Made by a program: the position numbers and the translations under genes | Part shown: positions 20,245 through 27,019 of the stretch, one piece after another | How the letters are laid out: each line of letters starts with the position of its first letter | How positions within the stretch are numbered: position 1 is the first letter of the stretch | Virus record (IMG/VR): IMGVR_UViG_3300046011_005921 | Coordinates: 1 to 38,037 of that record | Length of the DNA: 38,037 nucleotides | Direction: 5' to 3' (one strand) | DNA from: a virus | Notes under the pieces: generated by a model | Told to the model about the DNA's origin: nothing | What the model saw: the letters and a program-made list of their open reading frames with translations, nothing else | Database searches by the model: none

Positions 20245-20263
20245 AGAATAATATATTAATATC
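20234..20263. repeat. 30-base repeat shared by units 12 and 7, copy 2
   Basis: Second copy of the 30-base sequence at 19391-19420. Confidence 0.85.
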
Positions 20264-20407
20264 GCTTATTGTCATACCATATTGTTCTCCGTTAACCAGA
20301 TATGTTGTATACCATAAATGGTTTGTGTTAGGGTAATATACTTCCCAATGTCCATGGGGTTGGTTATTTTTGTTATATTGTCTTATGTCTTTTTTTCTAT
20401 CTTGCAT
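20234..20407 (-). CDS. Array protein, unit 7
   Basis: A 57-residue MORN-like protein. It starts MQDRKKDIRQ, then NNQPHGHWEVYY, HLWYTTYLVNGEQYG, and ends DINILFYAR. The last 30 bases are identical to those of unit 12. Confidence 0.83.
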   Translation of the reverse strand: MQDRKKDIRQYNKNNQPHGHWEVYYPNTNHLWYTTYLVNGEQYGMTISDINILFYAR

Positions 20408-20582
20408 AGTATATTTTACTTCTTAATTTTACGTTGGAATCATATATTTCTTCGTATCCATATTCTTCAAAATTTATATAATAGCATGTAAAGAATAGTC
20501 TATCAGAATGTGGGTAGTATTTTTCCCAATATCCGTTAGGTATTCCAATTTTGTTATATGATGTTATATCTTTATGTTGCAT
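20397..20582 (-). CDS. Array protein, unit 6
   Basis: A 61-residue MORN-like protein starting MQHKDITSYN at the variant junction ATGCAACATAA, with IPNGYWEKYYPHSDRLFFTC, YYINFEEYGYEEIY and the end KIYYAR. Confidence 0.84.
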   Translation of the reverse strand: MQHKDITSYNKIGIPNGYWEKYYPHSDRLFFTCYYINFEEYGYEEIYDSNVKLRSKIYYAR

Positions 20583-20763
20583 AATATTCTCTGATTATTT
20601 TTGGTGTATTGCTTAAATTACCGCTCCATGATTCATATATAGCATATCCAAATGTTATATTATCAACATAAAAAATATTCAGAGTATAAGTTTTCTCATG
20701 ATTAAGCCAAATCCATTGCCCATGTGCGTTACCTTTATTGTTATATGGTGTTTTATCTTGCAT
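20572..20763 (-). CDS. Array protein, unit 5
   Basis: A 63-residue MORN-like protein: MQDKTPYNNKGNAHGQWIWL, YTLNIFYVDNITFGYAIY, ending EYYAT. The last residue is Thr because the junction reads ATGCAACATAA; the next protein accordingly starts M-Q-H. Both frames follow the single base change. Confidence 0.84.
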   Translation of the reverse strand: MQDKTPYNNKGNAHGQWIWLNHEKTYTLNIFYVDNITFGYAIYESWSGNLSNTPKIIREYYAT

Positions 20764-20950
20764 AGTAAAACATGTTTATACTTCGTCTATCCAAAGCATC
20801 GCGAGAATTAATTACTTCATATCCGTATATTACATCATTTACATAGAAGCATTTATACCATAGTATTCCATCGTTCCAATATGATTCCCAATAGCCACGA
20901 GCTTGACCTTTATCATTTATTGGTTTTATGTCTTTTTTTCTATCTTGCAT
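20753..20950 (-). CDS. Array protein, unit 4
   Basis: A 65-residue MORN-like protein, the longest interior unit: INDKGQARGYWESYWNDGIL, WYKCFYVNDVIYGYE, then an insertion (SRDALDRRS) and the end FYYAR. An in-frame ATG at 21004 would add 18 residues read from inside unit 3 and is rejected. Confidence 0.83.
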   Translation of the reverse strand: MQDRKKDIKPINDKGQARGYWESYWNDGILWYKCFYVNDVIYGYEVINSRDALDRRSINMFYYAR

Positions 20951-21122
20951 AATATGTTTTATTAGAATATGAGCCATCAATAGAAGAAAATTTATAATAC
21001 CCATAATTTATTGTATTTAAATAATAACCTAGATAGAAAAAGGTACCAGTTGTTTTATAGTATCTTTCATTATACCCATGTCTTTTATAATTTTTACGGT
21101 TTGTTATATTTTTATCTTGCAT
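20940..21122 (-). CDS. Array protein, unit 3
   Basis: A 60-residue MORN-like protein with weaker motif: NYKRHGYNERYYKTTGTFFY, LGYYLNTINYGYYKF, ending TYYAR. The Trp of HGYW is Asn. Confidence 0.82.
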   Translation of the reverse strand: MQDKNITNRKNYKRHGYNERYYKTTGTFFYLGYYLNTINYGYYKFSSIDGSYSNKTYYAR

Positions 21123-21297
21123 AGTATGCTTTATGTATTAAATTTACTTTAAAACTATATATTTCTTCGAACCCATAAACCGTATCATTTGAATAAAAAC
21201 GTTTAAACCATAGGTTATTTGTTATTCTATGATAAACTTCCCAATATCCATGTCTTTTAAAGTCGTGGTTATAAGTTCTTATATTTTTATTTTGCAT
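21112..21297 (-). CDS. Array protein, unit 2
   Basis: A 61-residue MORN-like protein: MQNKNIRTYNHDFKRHGYWE, NNLWFKRFYSNDTVYGFEEI, ending AYYAR. First unit whose start lies in the shared junction (ATGCAAAATAA). Confidence 0.84.
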   Translation of the reverse strand: MQNKNIRTYNHDFKRHGYWEVYHRITNNLWFKRFYSNDTVYGFEEIYSFKVNLIHKAYYAR

Positions 21298-21493
21298 GAT
21301 ATTGTTTGACTCTTAACTCTCCTTCTTTATCGTATATTTCTTCGAAGCCATGTTCTACATCATTTATATAGAAGCATTTATACCACATGATATCTACTTT
21401 ATAGTATACTTCCCAATATCCATATGCTTTACCATTTTTATGTGGTAAAATATTTTGTTCTATATTTGTCATACCTATTTCTATATTTGTCAT
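21287..21493 (-). CDS. Array protein, unit 1 (first)
   Basis: A 68-residue MORN-like protein. Its start is unlike the others: MTNIEIGMTNIEQN comes from a direct repeat of ATGACAAATATAGAA, so either ATG (21493 or 21472) may be used. It continues KNGKAYGYWEVYYK, MWYKCFYINDVEHGFEEIYD and ends QYHAK. It begins 12 bases after the lipoprotein stop and passes ribosomes to unit 2 through the first junction. Confidence 0.83.
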   Translation of the reverse strand: MTNIEIGMTNIEQNILPHKNGKAYGYWEVYYKVDIMWYKCFYINDVEHGFEEIYDKEGELRVKQYHAK

Positions 21494-21505
21494 ACTAATA
21501 ATTTT

Positions 21506-21712
21506 CTATTTAATGTATTGGCGTTTGTAATTTGTTTGTCGGTTGTTTAGTACGATGATATATCTTTTTCCTGATTTTGTTTTATAGACTTGAAATCTCA
21601 TTGTGTCTATATAATACCATTCATCGGTATAAGAATAGTCTTTTAATCTATCTTCTACCGATGCGCATGATATTAGTGTTAGAATTGTTAATAACGTTAG
21701 TAGATGTTTCAT
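21506..21712 (-). CDS. Small lipoprotein
   Basis: A 68-residue protein. KHLLTLLTILTLISC is a lipoprotein signal peptide with its lipobox Cys at residue 16, followed by ASVEDRLKDYSY. The mature part (about 52 residues) ends basic. It is probably anchored in the inner or outer membrane. I chose ATG at 21712; the longer frame overlaps the previous gene. It lies directly upstream of the array in the same operon. Confidence 0.78.
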   Translation of the reverse strand: MKHLLTLLTILTLISCASVEDRLKDYSYTDEWYYIDTMRFQVYKTKSGKRYIIVLNNRQTNYKRQYIK

Positions 21713-21714
21713 AA

Positions 21715-22131
21715 TTAGTCTTTCCAATATTTATATCTTGTTTCAATAATACTTTTAATTCTTTTCACTTCACCTATTTGAGAACCCCCTTGACAATTTT
21801 TAATCAATTCTTGGTATTCATTAGTCCATATGTCTTCTAATTCTTTTTTTGTTTTTACGTTATTGATTAAAGTTTCAATAATTTTTACATAATCCCAAAA
21901 GATAATAGATTTTCTTTCCATAGATGTAAGAAGAATAACCATCCATGAAAGTACCATTCCCATCAACGCACCAAATTTTAAATACATAAAATTTTTAGTA
22001 AATGTGTTTTCACCAGAAAGGTAATCTAACCCATAAACTAAACCAGATATAAATAATATTAATACTGGGTATGTTATTAACCACACTTTAAATAAATGTG
22101 TTTTTTCAAAAAAATTGTTTAATGTTTTCAT
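21715..22131 (-). CDS. Membrane protein with two transmembrane segments
   Basis: A 138-residue protein with two hydrophobic helices (VWLITYPVLILFISGLVYGL, about residues 16-35, and FGALMGMVLSWMVILLTSM, about 53-71) and a charged, helical cytoplasmic tail (KTKKELEDIWTNEYQELIKN). No family recognised. Part of the operon leading into the array. Confidence 0.75.
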   Translation of the reverse strand: MKTLNNFFEKTHLFKVWLITYPVLILFISGLVYGLDYLSGENTFTKNFMYLKFGALMGMVLSWMVILLTSMERKSIIFWDYVKIIETLINNVKTKKELEDIWTNEYQELIKNCQGGSQIGEVKRIKSIIETRYKYWKD

Positions 22132-22140
22132 ATTTTTACC

Positions 22141-22524
22141 TTATATTAATTCGTATTTGGTTAATGTGTCTCTTTTCTCTTCTTTGTTAATACCTATCAA
22201 ATAGTTTTTAACGTTTTTAACGATTAGCTTACTATAAAATGTTCCAATGTAAGCTAATGTTACTTTCTTTTTTTCAGATGGTCTTTGAGTTAAATCTATT
22301 TTAAGATTTTTAACATCACTGATTGCCAATAGTATTTGGTTTTTATAACCAGAATTACCATCAATTAAATTGATAACTCTTTTTGTTAAAATACCATTAA
22401 CAACAACTCTAATTTGATGTGGTCTCTTACCTTTAAGATATGTGATTTGGTATTCGTCATACCCAAGATGTTTAAACCCTTCATCCGTTTTTTCGTATTT
22501 GGCAACTTTAAATATATTTTCCAT
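22141..22524 (-). CDS. Hypothetical protein
   Basis: A 127-residue basic, soluble protein (MENIFKVAKYEKTDEGFKHL at the start) with alternating strands and helices. No family recognised. It starts 3 bases after the stop of 22528-22782 and is in the same operon. Confidence 0.73.
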   Translation of the reverse strand: MENIFKVAKYEKTDEGFKHLGYDEYQITYLKGKRPHQIRVVVNGILTKRVINLIDGNSGYKNQILLAISDVKNLKIDLTQRPSEKKKVTLAYIGTFYSKLIVKNVKNYLIGINKEEKRDTLTKYELI

Positions 22525-22527
22525 GTT

Positions 22528-22782
22528 TTAATACTTTTCCATTACCACTATTCCGTAAATAGTGTATTGTTTACCTGCTAATGATTGAGATTTCAAAATC
22601 CAACCTTTTTTAATCATTTTTTTAATATATTCTGCTTGTACATCACCTATATCAGCATCCGTAAATTCTTTAACAACAAAATACTTTGGAGTAGCAGGTT
22701 TTACGGTTATTACTCTGACGGTGGTTGCTGATGTTAGGATTACTAATGCAATTCCTAACAATACGTAAAATACGTTTTTCAT
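22528..22782 (-). CDS. Membrane-anchored or exported DUF4177-like protein
   Basis: An 84-residue protein with an N-terminal hydrophobic segment (VFYVLLGIALVILTSATTV), then YFVVKEFTDADIGDVQAEYI, KKMIKKGWILKSQSLAG and YTIYGIVVMEKY. The strand-helix-strand-strand layout with GW and a final VMEK strand recalls DUF4177. First gene of the operon that ends with the MORN-like array. Confidence 0.68.
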   Translation of the reverse strand: MKNVFYVLLGIALVILTSATTVRVITVKPATPKYFVVKEFTDADIGDVQAEYIKKMIKKGWILKSQSLAGKQYTIYGIVVMEKY

Positions 22783-22814
22783 GTGTTTTTAAAATTTAGT
22801 TAATAATTATGGTA

Positions 22815-22846
22815 CAAATGTAAAGAATTAATTTGATAATACCAAA
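22815..22846 (-). promoter_or_regulatory. Promoter of the array operon
   Basis: TACATTTG at 22822-22815 and TTTG at 22846-22843, 20 bases apart. I see no other such promoter or strong terminator between here and 18502, so the 4.3-kb transcript probably covers 22528-22782 through unit 17. Confidence 0.72.
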
Positions 22847-22856
22847 TTATTTTTTT

Positions 22857-23048
22857 TTAAGGTAAATAAAATATACATAGATAAAAAACCCAACAAATCA
22901 CAATGGATATCCCCACAAAGAATCCTAACGCATCCATTACGGTTCCTTCATATGGATGAAATGGTTCTTGGTTTTTTTTGGCTAATTTATAAAGTCTGTA
23001 TATGGAGATTACTCCCCATAGGGTTAATATTATTGATAGAGTTATCAT
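22857..23048 (-). CDS. Small membrane protein
   Basis: A 63-residue protein with two transmembrane helices (TLSIILTLWGVISIYRLYKL and GFFVGISIVICWVFYLCIF) joined by a polar loop. No family recognised. Last gene of the operon that begins at 26559. Confidence 0.7.
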   Translation of the reverse strand: MITLSIILTLWGVISIYRLYKLAKKNQEPFHPYEGTVMDALGFFVGISIVICWVFYLCIFYLP

Positions 23049-23061
23049 TGGTTAAAATTTT

Positions 23062-23298
23062 TTACTTTGAGTTACATTTACAATGACCAGCATGTGTTAT
23101 GCTTTTACCATCTCTAACATGACAACTAACATAGGTATGACCTTTATAATCAAATTCTTTTAATTGTGTTTGATGAATAAAGATACCATCTTCTTCTTCA
23201 ATATAACCACCTATTTTTGTGGTTTTGGTTATTGGTTTCTTATTTTCACATGAAACCATTGTTAACATAATAACAATCAATAGTGATAATTTTTTCAT
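23062..23298 (-). CDS. Lipoprotein
   Basis: A 78-residue protein. LSLLIVIMLTMVSC is a lipoprotein signal with Cys17, followed by ENKK. The mature domain ends EFDYKGHTYVSCHVRDGKSI, then THAGHCKCNSK, with Cys/His pairs that could bind metal or form a disulphide. The end of this type is common in Bacteroidota phage proteins. Confidence 0.75.
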   Translation of the reverse strand: MKKLSLLIVIMLTMVSCENKKPITKTTKIGGYIEEEDGIFIHQTQLKEFDYKGHTYVSCHVRDGKSITHAGHCKCNSK

Positions 23299-23302
23299 TG
23301 TA

Positions 23303-23578
23303 TTAATTTTTATACCAGATTTTTTCTGATGTTATTTTTCTTTGTTTACTTTTGAATGGACCGTAATCAGATTCAATCCAACTAATTAATCTAGGATATA
23401 ATTCTTTATAAGCTAGATTAGGTGGTAAATCTATTTTTAATTGAAATCTGAATGAATTATTATTATCGGTTAAGATTGTTATTGGACCGTTATAAAATTT
23501 ATTTGAGATAAAGACACCATTAGGATAATGTGTCATGTCGTATCTTTTTCTAATCTTTTTTAATAGTTTTACTTTCAT
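23303..23578 (-). CDS. Hypothetical basic protein
   Basis: A 91-residue basic protein (KVKLLKKIRKRYDMTHYPNG at the start) with strands in the centre and a basic tail. No family recognised. Its ATG overlaps the stop of the small membrane protein upstream by four bases (ATGA), so translation is coupled. Confidence 0.74.
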   Translation of the reverse strand: MKVKLLKKIRKRYDMTHYPNGVFISNKFYNGPITILTDNNNSFRFQLKIDLPPNLAYKELYPRLISWIESDYGPFKSKQRKITSEKIWYKN

Positions 23579-23736
23579 CGTTCTAGAGTTTTGTTTTGTA
23601 TAAAGAATAAAATAATCAAAAATATCATTACGATATTTGTTGTTGGTTGTAACAATCTATCGTTTGCTATGTAGCACCAGATATTTCCTGTTATAAGCAT
23701 AGCTATTTGAATGAATGTAAATATGTATTTTTTCAT
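23575..23736 (-). CDS. Small membrane protein
   Basis: A 53-residue protein with two hydrophobic helices (YIFTFIQIAMLITGNIWCYI and NIVMIFLIILFFIQ). It ends CGATGA, sharing four bases with the next start. Context and overlap support it as a real gene. Confidence 0.72.
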   Translation of the reverse strand: MKKYIFTFIQIAMLITGNIWCYIANDRLLQPTTNIVMIFLIILFFIQNKTLER

Positions 23737-23748
23737 GTATATTATTTT

Positions 23749-23907
23749 TTAGTCGTTGTCTTCTTCAGTGTCTTTTTCGATGTTTAATTCCCAAAATAGG
23801 AAATAAAATCTTTTTTGAGTTCCATCATTCCATTTCCATTCATAATGGAAAAGAAATGAAAACCCATGGGTTTTCCATATGTTAAAATACCAGTTACCTA
23901 TTTTCAT
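23749..23907 (-). CDS. Small aromatic-rich protein
   Basis: A 52-residue protein rich in Trp, Phe and Tyr (KIGNWYFNIWKTHGFSFLFH, then YEWKWNDGTQKRFYFLFWEL) with an acidic tail (EKDTEEDND). It may be a single beta-sheet unit. No family recognised. In operon with the genes on both sides. Confidence 0.68.
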   Translation of the reverse strand: MKIGNWYFNIWKTHGFSFLFHYEWKWNDGTQKRFYFLFWELNIEKDTEEDND

Positions 23908-23912
23908 AATTT

Positions 23913-24305
23913 TTATTTCTTTTTTACAATTTCTATTAGATTTAAAGCCTCTTGTAATCCAACTTCTAATGCTTCTTCATATTTTAAAAAAGTTTTTGAA
24001 TTACTATTAGTAGTATTTACAAATTTATTATTTACCATAACATTAAAATAGTACTTTTTTTCATTAGTACTCCCAATTTTATTAACCCAAACATCAATAT
24101 TATGAACTTCTCTTAGCCATTTTTGAAGAAGTGATTGTGTTGGAGCTTCAAAGAAACTTTCATTATTATTTGGTATACCAAACAATTCTTCGTTTGTCAA
24201 CTCTTTTGTACTATCATCCCAATATCGGTAATGACACAATATGTTTACAAATCCTTTTTCTTTACCTAATTTAGCTGTTTCAAATGATACTAATTCTTCT
24301 TGCAT
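23913..24305 (-). CDS. Phage paralogue family A, member 1
   Basis: A 130-residue member of a Bacteroidota phage family of unknown function. Typical parts are FETAKLGKEKGFVN near the start, APTQSLLQKWLREVHNIDVW in the middle and YEEALEVGLQEALNLIEIVK at the end. Two paralogues lie at 24396-24803 and 25620-26090. It starts with ATGCAAGAAGAA after the leader AAAAAACTAATAGAAAT, which is repeated before member 2. Confidence 0.82.
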   Translation of the reverse strand: MQEELVSFETAKLGKEKGFVNILCHYRYWDDSTKELTNEELFGIPNNNESFFEAPTQSLLQKWLREVHNIDVWVNKIGSTNEKKYYFNVMVNNKFVNTTNSNSKTFLKYEEALEVGLQEALNLIEIVKKK

Positions 24306-24325
24306 ATTTCTATTAGTTTTTTAAG
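24298..24325. repeat. Leader repeat, copy 1
   Basis: About 27 bases (minus strand AAAAAACTAATAGAAAT followed by ATGCAAGAA) that recur at 24799-24825 in front of the paralogous gene. Confidence 0.75.
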
Positions 24326-24408
24326 ACATTACATATCAAAGCTAACAATGGTAATGATAAGAGTAATAATGAAATTACTAACCCCCAATAATCTTTTATT
24401 TTTTGCAT
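24313..24408 (-). CDS. Small single-pass membrane protein
   Basis: A 31-residue protein, MQKIKDYWGLVISLLLLSLP followed by LLALICNVLKN: one transmembrane helix. Its start overlaps the stop of member 2 by 13 bases in TATGCAAAAAATAA, a junction very like that of the MORN-like array. The short length keeps my confidence moderate. Confidence 0.55.
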   Translation of the reverse strand: MQKIKDYWGLVISLLLLSLPLLALICNVLKN

Positions 24409-24803
24409 AATTCTATTAATTTTAAAGCTTCTTGTAAACCAACTTCTAATGCTTCTTCGTATGATTTGTAAGGAAATTTATCAAATTTATTTCCATTTCT
24501 TTTTGTAATAGAATGTGAAAATAAATCCTCTCTAAATTCATCATACATATAGATTAAAACATTTATTTTATGAACTTCTCTTAACCATTTTTGAAGAAGT
24601 GATTGAGTTGGTGCTGACATCATAGGATAGTCGCATTTACCATAACCATTTATAATTTCAGAATTTCGGTATGGTTCATATTCAGTGTGAAAGGTCGGTC
24701 TTTGGTCTGGATGTTCCACTTCGAAGAAGTGTCTACATTCCTCATCAAATCCTTTTTCTTTAGCTAATTTAGCTGTTTCAAATGTTATTAATTGTTCTTG
24801 CAT
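24396..24803 (-). CDS. Phage paralogue family A, member 2
   Basis: A 135-residue paralogue of 23913-24305: FETAKLAKEKGFDEECRHFF, APTQSLLQKWLREVHKINVL, YEEALEVGLQEALKLIELCK. The middle third is different from member 1, as is usual in this family. It lies directly downstream of the GIY-YIG gene. Confidence 0.83.
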   Translation of the reverse strand: MQEQLITFETAKLAKEKGFDEECRHFFEVEHPDQRPTFHTEYEPYRNSEIINGYGKCDYPMMSAPTQSLLQKWLREVHKINVLIYMYDEFREDLFSHSITKRNGNKFDKFPYKSYEEALEVGLQEALKLIELCKK

Positions 24804-24825
24804 ATTTCTATTAGTTTTTTAATTA
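24799..24825. repeat. Leader repeat, copy 2
   Basis: Second copy of the leader and start region at 24298-24325, suggesting that the genes arose by tandem duplication including the leader. Confidence 0.75.
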
Positions 24826-25590
24826 TTTATACTTCCATATATATCCTCCTGCTGATTTATTTCTACCTAAACACACAGAAGATATATTTTGAGCATTTAT
24901 ATTTGTTTGTCTTGAAGCTTCTGAAAGAGATTCATATTCATTTACAGAGTTCATTGATTTATCATATTGAACTATTGGTTTACTAAACAATCTTTTACAA
25001 TTAGAAGCTGATACTTGTTTACATAATTCTGATATTTTAGGTTTATCTTGTTTTATTATGTCTAAATTAGCTAAATATCTATCATTAGGTGTAAGCATTT
25101 TAAAACTATGATAACCTTTTACTTTACCTGTTGTAGATTTATATAAAGCATTATAAATAGCAGAACTAGTTACACCAATTATACTGGATATTTCTTTACA
25201 ATTACCTGAATATTGTACACCATCAGGTGATGTACAAGTAATCATCTCAGATAACTTCTCAATTGTTTCTTTAGTATGATTATAACCATCAACACCATCA
25301 CCACCAATTGTTAAATTTACTAAATTAAAACCCCATGATTTAAACTGACTTATCCAGTATATTTCAAGATTTCTCCAATCTGTTTCTGTTTCATCTATAA
25401 TTGTCATAATTGGTTTTTTATTATTCTTTATTAATTTTAATAACCAATTTGAAAGATGTCTTCTTCTTGAATACTCTTGAACTTTTTTATTAGTATGTTG
25501 ATACAATCTTTTTTTAAAGTTTGTAGTTTTTCCCACATATCTCACAGATAAGGTGTCTGGGTCTTGTAATATGTATATATATGTTTTCAT
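24823..25590 (-). CDS. GIY-YIG homing endonuclease
   Basis: A 255-residue protein. The GIY-YIG nuclease is N-terminal: YIYIL (residues 4-8), RYVGKT (17-22), Arg of KKRLYQH, and Glu in NLEIYWISQF. The C-terminal part carries NUMOD-type DNA-binding modules, ISSIIGVTSSAIYNAL and IVQYDKSMNSVNEYESLSEA, ending GGYIWKYK. I chose ATG at 25590; an in-frame ATG at 25614 is possible. It separates members 2 and 3 of paralogue family A and, unlike the other endonucleases, is in the same direction as its neighbours and lacks the ATATTTATA element. Confidence 0.88.
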   Translation of the reverse strand: MKTYIYILQDPDTLSVRYVGKTTNFKKRLYQHTNKKVQEYSRRRHLSNWLLKLIKNNKKPIMTIIDETETDWRNLEIYWISQFKSWGFNLVNLTIGGDGVDGYNHTKETIEKLSEMITCTSPDGVQYSGNCKEISSIIGVTSSAIYNALYKSTTGKVKGYHSFKMLTPNDRYLANLDIIKQDKPKISELCKQVSASNCKRLFSKPIVQYDKSMNSVNEYESLSEASRQTNINAQNISSVCLGRNKSAGGYIWKYK

Positions 25591-25619
25591 ACATATACAC
25601 ACTACAAAAACCATACCAA

Positions 25620-26090
25620 TTAACCTTTTAAGTTTTGCTTCTTAACAATTTCAATTAGCTTGACCAAACATTCAAGTTCTGCTTCTTCGTATGTTCCAAA
25701 ATCATCACCAGCTTCTGTGTCAAATATTACTTTACTTTTTTCTGTATATTTTTGAATTATAAAATAAAATGTTCCATAATCTAAATAAATATTACTATGT
25801 AACTTACACTTCTCTCTAAACCATCTAAATGCTTGTGAGAATGTTGGTATTGATGTTATTCTTGAAACAGAATCACCTAAACTTTCTAATCCTTTTTTAA
25901 CTCTTTCTTCATTATTGTCAAAAATACTACCAACATCAACTTTTATAGAATTATAATCTCTTGATTGAGTAGGATTATCAAATAAAATTTTATATTCTTG
26001 ATGATGATAAAAATAAGCAAAACAAGGTTCATCAAATCCTAATTCTTTTAAATCTAGACTTGGTTGATAAGGTACAAATTCTTTATCCAT
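25620..26090 (-). CDS. Phage paralogue family A, member 3
   Basis: A 156-residue, more distant paralogue: LDLKELGFDEPCFAYFY near the start, IPTFSQAFRWFREKCKLHSN in place of APTQSLLQKWLREVH, and YEEAELECLVKLIEIVKKQN at the end. The function of the family is unknown. Confidence 0.8.
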   Translation of the reverse strand: MDKEFVPYQPSLDLKELGFDEPCFAYFYHHQEYKILFDNPTQSRDYNSIKVDVGSIFDNNEERVKKGLESLGDSVSRITSIPTFSQAFRWFREKCKLHSNIYLDYGTFYFIIQKYTEKSKVIFDTEAGDDFGTYEEAELECLVKLIEIVKKQNLKG

Positions 26091-26091
26091 A

Positions 26092-26538
26092 TTAGTTATT
26101 ATTTGCTCGTTCTAAGGCTTCTTGTTTTCTTCTGTAGGCTTTCTCGTCATATTCTTTTTTTTCTTTTCTAAGTCTTTTAACATCTTCCCAAACTTGTTCA
26201 TTATGTTCCAAACAAAGACCAACAGTTGCCCATCGTTTTTTTTCGTATTCAAAGTTACCGTTACCCAATCTATATGAAATATTTTTGCCAACATATTCAT
26301 AGTCATTCATTACGTTAGGTTTATCAACAGATAACAATGGTTGCCATCCATTATGATAGAAATAAGGTGTAACATGGTCATCAGACCACCATGTGGTTTT
26401 GAATTTTAATTTCGAAGGTTTTTCGTATAAGCTTTTCGGTATTTCTTTTTTACCATCACTATTTGTGAATGAAGAGTTGGTTAAATACATGGTGATTAAA
26501 ACGACCAAAACCATAAAAACAATAACTGCTATTAACAT
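26092..26538 (-). CDS. Membrane-anchored protein
   Basis: A 148-residue protein with one N-terminal transmembrane helix (IAVIVFMVLVVLITMYL), then a Trp/Tyr-rich region (TTWWSDDHVTPYFYHNGWQP) and a highly charged C-terminal helix. No family recognised. First gene of an operon of about ten genes running left to 22857. Confidence 0.74.
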   Translation of the reverse strand: MLIAVIVFMVLVVLITMYLTNSSFTNSDGKKEIPKSLYEKPSKLKFKTTWWSDDHVTPYFYHNGWQPLLSVDKPNVMNDYEYVGKNISYRLGNGNFEYEKKRWATVGLCLEHNEQVWEDVKRLRKEKKEYDEKAYRRKQEALERANNN

Positions 26539-26558
26539 AATTTTTAATTTTTTTTTTA

Positions 26559-26590
26559 CAAAGATACTTTAAAAAAAATAAATAACCAAA
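26559..26590 (-). promoter_or_regulatory. Bacteroidota-type promoter
   Basis: TATCTTTG at 26566-26559 and TTTG at 26590-26587, 20 bases apart; serves the operon 26538-22857. Confidence 0.76.
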
Positions 26591-26597
26591 TTTATTT

Positions 26598-27005
26598 TTA
26601 AATTACTTCTGCATAATATTGTACAATCCATAATTCATCTGCATCAATTTCTTGTAGCAATTGTAGCGCATCTTCTTTTGATGTTGGTTCTCTATCAACT
26701 TTGATAGCGCCCTCGTCACCTGATTCTGTTTTATATTGGATATACCAACCTTTTTCTTCTGGTGTGAAGTGTTTGTCCGTGTTGGAAGAATAGAAAACTG
26801 GGTTATTCTTCTTGACATTGTTTCGCCAAAACAGGGTTTCCAGTTGTTCATCTGTTAGTGGTTCGTAATCTGCTGTACCATCTTCGTTAAGATGCCAACC
26901 TATTGTTATTCCACCCTCAACCCATTGTATTTCTTCTCTAACGTATTCGTGACCTTCGGCTTCGCATAGCCATTTTCTTCTTGTTTCTAATTGATGTATT
27001 TTCAT
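26598..27005 (-). CDS. Hypothetical acidic protein
   Basis: A 135-residue acidic protein (MKIHQLETRRKWLCEAEGHE at the start) with several Trp residues and a conserved-looking end (EEDALQLLQEIDADELWIV pattern). No family recognised. Last gene of the operon that starts at 28890. Confidence 0.74.
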   Translation of the reverse strand: MKIHQLETRRKWLCEAEGHEYVREEIQWVEGGITIGWHLNEDGTADYEPLTDEQLETLFWRNNVKKNNPVFYSSNTDKHFTPEEKGWYIQYKTESGDEGAIKVDREPTSKEDALQLLQEIDADELWIVQYYAEVI

Positions 27006-27019
27006 AATTTATTGTTTAA

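Noticed and set aside
18528-21493. CRISPR-like array because of the regular spacing of about 172 bases
   Set aside because: The repeated word is only 11 bases, the spacing varies, and the intervening sequence is coding and homologous between units.
18528-21493. One long repeat protein broken by sequencing errors
   Set aside because: Fifteen of fifteen intact intervals are 3n+1 and every junction supplies a start codon; random errors would not give this. It can still be tested with reads.
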